DNA of 64,000 bases. Origin: Gracilaria gracilis. Its lineage: Eukaryota > Rhodophyta > Florideophyceae > Gracilariales > Gracilariaceae. The position numbers were made by a program, and so were the translations under genes. The DNA lies in the NCBI GenBank assembly GCA_030374805.1, contig JARGSG010000183.1, positions 930,001 through 994,000 on the forward strand. The letters are read 5' to 3'. Below are positions 61,770 to 64,000 of this stretch, one piece after another (the first letter of the stretch is position 1; every line of letters begins with the position of its first letter). The notes under the pieces are model-generated. The model was not told where the DNA came from and made no database searches. It was given only the letters and a program-made list of their open reading frames with translations.

Positions 61770-61857
61770 TTTCGAGTTTTAATAAACTCAGCGAGGTTTG
61801 AACTCACGTTTAATTTGCTCACATAGGATATCTTATCCACTGAGCTGTGATTACTGG
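61770..61857 (-). repeat. tRNA-like (SINE-type) sequence inside piggyBac-like element
   Basis: On the minus strand: an A-box-like CAGCTCAGTGG (61838-61848), then about 30 nt further GTGAGTTCAAACCTCGC (61792-61807), a good B box and T-arm with a 5-bp stem allowing one G-U pair. The D and anticodon stems do not pair properly, so it is a tRNA relic or SINE head rather than a working tRNA. Confidence 0.45.
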
Positions 61858-61982
61858 CCGTTTTGCCCTACAGACTACTACTTAAACGACTGTTCAAGGA
61901 CTTTTCAAATTTTGAAATTTGAAAAGTCCGCATTATAGGTCCGGAATGTAATTTTTTGGTTTATTTTACTCTCTCAACGGGC

Positions 61983-62021
61983 TGACCTCATATGAGGTCA
62001 TTTTGACCTCATATGAGGTCA
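61983..62021. repeat. Tandem 18-bp palindromes, right end
   Basis: The same two units, separated by 3 bp, mirroring the left end. Confidence 0.85.
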
Positions 62022-62045
62022 ACGCGTTGGTCCGATAGACACTAG

Positions 62046-64000
62046 AATCTAGCCGCATCTGCCGCCCACAAGTTTTGAATTCAAAGATGTGGGGCCTGTA
62101 GACTTCATCTTTACCATTTTCGCGCCGTCGTCGTCCTTCGGCAACCGAATGTTGTGGATTCCTTCTTGATATTAACGAGAAGGAAATCCTATAATCTCTC
62201 TATCTATGTGCAGGTTGGTAAATTGGAGCATCTTTCCAAACTGCTCATGGTCAGGACTGTTCTCGCTTCTTCTCTCGTTACTGTGAGACACGTACGCTTA
62301 ATTTTCGTACTGCTCTCGGTTGATTCCTTCTTCTGGATCTAAGAGTTCTTCCCCTCTTCTGTCATAAAATTAGCTGTAGGAGGAAGGGAAACTAGAGCTC
62401 CAGAGGCGGTAAATAGAACCGTAAGAGTAAGTTGACACATTTATCTGACGAGGGCCTCGTCATGAGGCACACCCTTAGAATCGGAATGAAGGGCCATAGA
62501 CAGTGGAGAGGTGGAGGATAAATGTCACAACAGGGAGAACAATCTGCACAGTTTCCGACTTGGACCCAGAATTTGCGGAGTGTTCTCCATTAATCCAAGA
62601 AAGGTTCACTGCACTGATGCTTCTCACTACCTAAGAACGGATGTGTAGAGTGGAAGAAAGCGATCACATCCGTTGATCCGGAAAAGTTAAGAGACAGAAA
62701 AGTCAATTAAGAATCCCAGATATGGAAGCATCGTCTTCTATGTTGGTGAAGCTCAGATGTGCAGCATGTGTTTCTACGTAATGGTTATTAAAGGACTTGA
62801 GCTGCACAGAATGCTATTGCAGTATGGTAGCGGAACTCGATGCAACACCGCGCATAAAGCTCGTAACACAATAATAATTGTGGTTGCATGGGGAGGATAC
62901 GAATTTGGTATCCTTCCCGTGAAACCGACGTCTACAATTGAATTGGAGAAAGCTCAAATTCAGAGAGAGAAGCTACGAGCTGCCCGGCACTAGTGAAAGT
63001 ACCGTCCAAATGCTCGCCCTGTGAGTTTTCACAATCATGCGCTAGCTAGAAAACGCCTTAGAATAATGTACTGTGCTCTGGGCAGGAAATCTTCAATCGC
63101 CAGTTGAATACTGCATGTAACGAATATGAAGCGATAGTTTAAGTAGGAGAAGCAATCATCACTTCACCAAAGTTACTTCCCTTGTACCTGTCTTTGTTGT
63201 ACAAGATGCAGAAATCGCGCTTTTTGGGCCTCGGGGTGATTGTTGTATTGTAGATATTTAGAGCCAAAACGATGAAAACGTTTGCGTGGCTTGGTCTGCT
63301 CGACTGTCGAAGACCCTTCCGCGCTTTACGTGACTGGAATGCCAAGGAGGATACCAACGGTAAGAGCATCCCTATCAGTCAAGGCAAATCCGAGAGCCAA
63401 AAACAGTAAAAGCCAAATTCTAATTTGGCTTTTTGCGAGGCACCTCTATCAGTGTATTGCTAAAGCGTGGGAGTAGGAGCATCTCTCAACGCTCCTTCAC
63501 ACGATATTCGAATTGCAAGATGAGCGATTTGTCTTCTGACTACGACTTCGATATATTCAGGGATCACGAGCAGTGTGTTGCTCAAAGCACTGCAACTGTT
63601 TTTGACCTTAGTCGTGAGGTTTGTAGATCTGCTACAACAACTACTGAAATATTACCAGAAAGTTTCAATGTTTGAAGAGGTGAATCGAGCAAGTTGCAGA
63701 TATCCATGCTCTAGTAAGAGAAAGGTGTTCGGCAGGGATGAATTGGGGCCTTGAGGGAAGGGGGGGTGATTTCGGTAGCACTATTGGCCATTGTAGTGTG
63801 TCTAGGGGGTTGGGAGTAAAGAAGATTGTCACAAGACGTTCTGCTGTTGAGTGTGTTTGAACTTTGCTCAGATGAAGCTTGGCGCCAAAACAATGCATAG
63901 CTGCGACGTGGCTCTTTGTGATTCGCGCTGCCGTTTGGCTTGAAAGCTAAACGGTGTGCCAATCGTTGTCCGATTTGGCAATCCATTTAGCTCAAAAGCC
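62046..64000. other. Gene-free end of window
   Basis: Nearly 2 kb without a supported gene. A 50-codon ATG frame at 63521-63673 (beginning MSDLSSDYDFDIF) could be a small protein or first exon but has no family features. ACGAGGGCCTCGT (62448-62460) is a small palindrome. Confidence 0.4.

Larger units (their letters stand above)
59175..62041 (+). mobile_element. piggyBac-like DNA transposon, inactivated
   Basis: A transposase relic between inverted ends. Both ends start TGTCTAT and lie next to CTAG (59171-59174 and 62042-62045). Each end carries two copies of the perfect palindrome TGACCTCATATGAGGTCA: left 59190-59207 and 59210-59227, right 61983-62000 and 62004-62021. Spacing from the tip differs by 5 bp between ends. 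The usual piggyBac TTAA target is not seen at these boundaries, so either the target differs or the true ends lie elsewhere. Confidence 0.7.

Noticed and set aside
61770..61857. Functional tRNA gene
   Set aside because: A- and B-box-like segments exist, but the D and anticodon stems do not pair.
62757..62993. 78-codon plus-strand frame
   Set aside because: No domain, and the surrounding 2 kb shows no coding character.
1..64000. CRISPR arrays or bacterial operons
   Set aside because: No regularly spaced repeats; gene structure, introns and transposons are eukaryotic.

Overview
The window looks like nuclear DNA from a photosynthetic eukaryote, most probably a red alga. Genes are compact and almost intron-free. 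Several carry plastid transit-like N-termini, and one encodes a PsbQ'-type extrinsic photosystem II subunit, a red-lineage hallmark. The only introns I could support are two short spliceosomal ones (67 and 96 bp, GTATGT/GTAAGT donors, CTAAC/CTGAC-like branch sites). The species cannot be fixed from the sequence.

Layout. 0.1-5.3 kb: a plastid DUF4079 membrane protein, an Mzm1/LYRM7-like complex III assembly factor, an organellar HflX GTPase and a hemerythrin-like protein. 6.5-8.6 kb: a pogo-like DNA transposon with TA duplications and an open transposase frame. 8.8-13.6 kb: a recently inserted Ty1/copia element (LTRs differ at 1 of 220 positions) whose gag-pol is broken into several frames. 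15.8-21.6 kb: a spliced unknown gene, a frameshifted short-chain reductase of the L-xylulose reductase type, a run of 37 G, a bS21-like organellar ribosomal protein and a PRXL2-type thioredoxin-fold protein. 21.6-28.9 kb: a WD40/coiled-coil protein beside a gamma-tubulin complex (GCP3-like) gene. 28.9-32.3 kb: gene-poor DNA with non-LTR retroelement tails. 32.4-49.7 kb: a bZIP protein, a 101-bp fold-back sequence, the TOR kinase gene (one intron; 2871 codons before its stop), a TOE1-type deadenylase and a bromodomain protein. 50.6-59 kb: a Tudor-like protein, a Glutaredoxin-Glutaredoxin-MsrA fusion, a mitochondrial-family carrier, and two photosystem II genes whose stop codons overlap. 59.2-62.0 kb: a piggyBac-like element killed by two TGA codons. 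62-64 kb: nothing recognisable.

Most genes are unrelated housekeeping genes packed closely, often tail to tail. Functional themes are photosystem II and plastid redox proteins, growth control and RNA processing (TOR and TOE1 share a head-to-head promoter region), cytoskeleton (GCP3 beside a WD40/coiled-coil protein) and chromatin (bromodomain and Tudor-like neighbours). The gaps hold three transposon superfamilies plus LINE-like debris. All domain calls were made by reading the translations; no database search was run.
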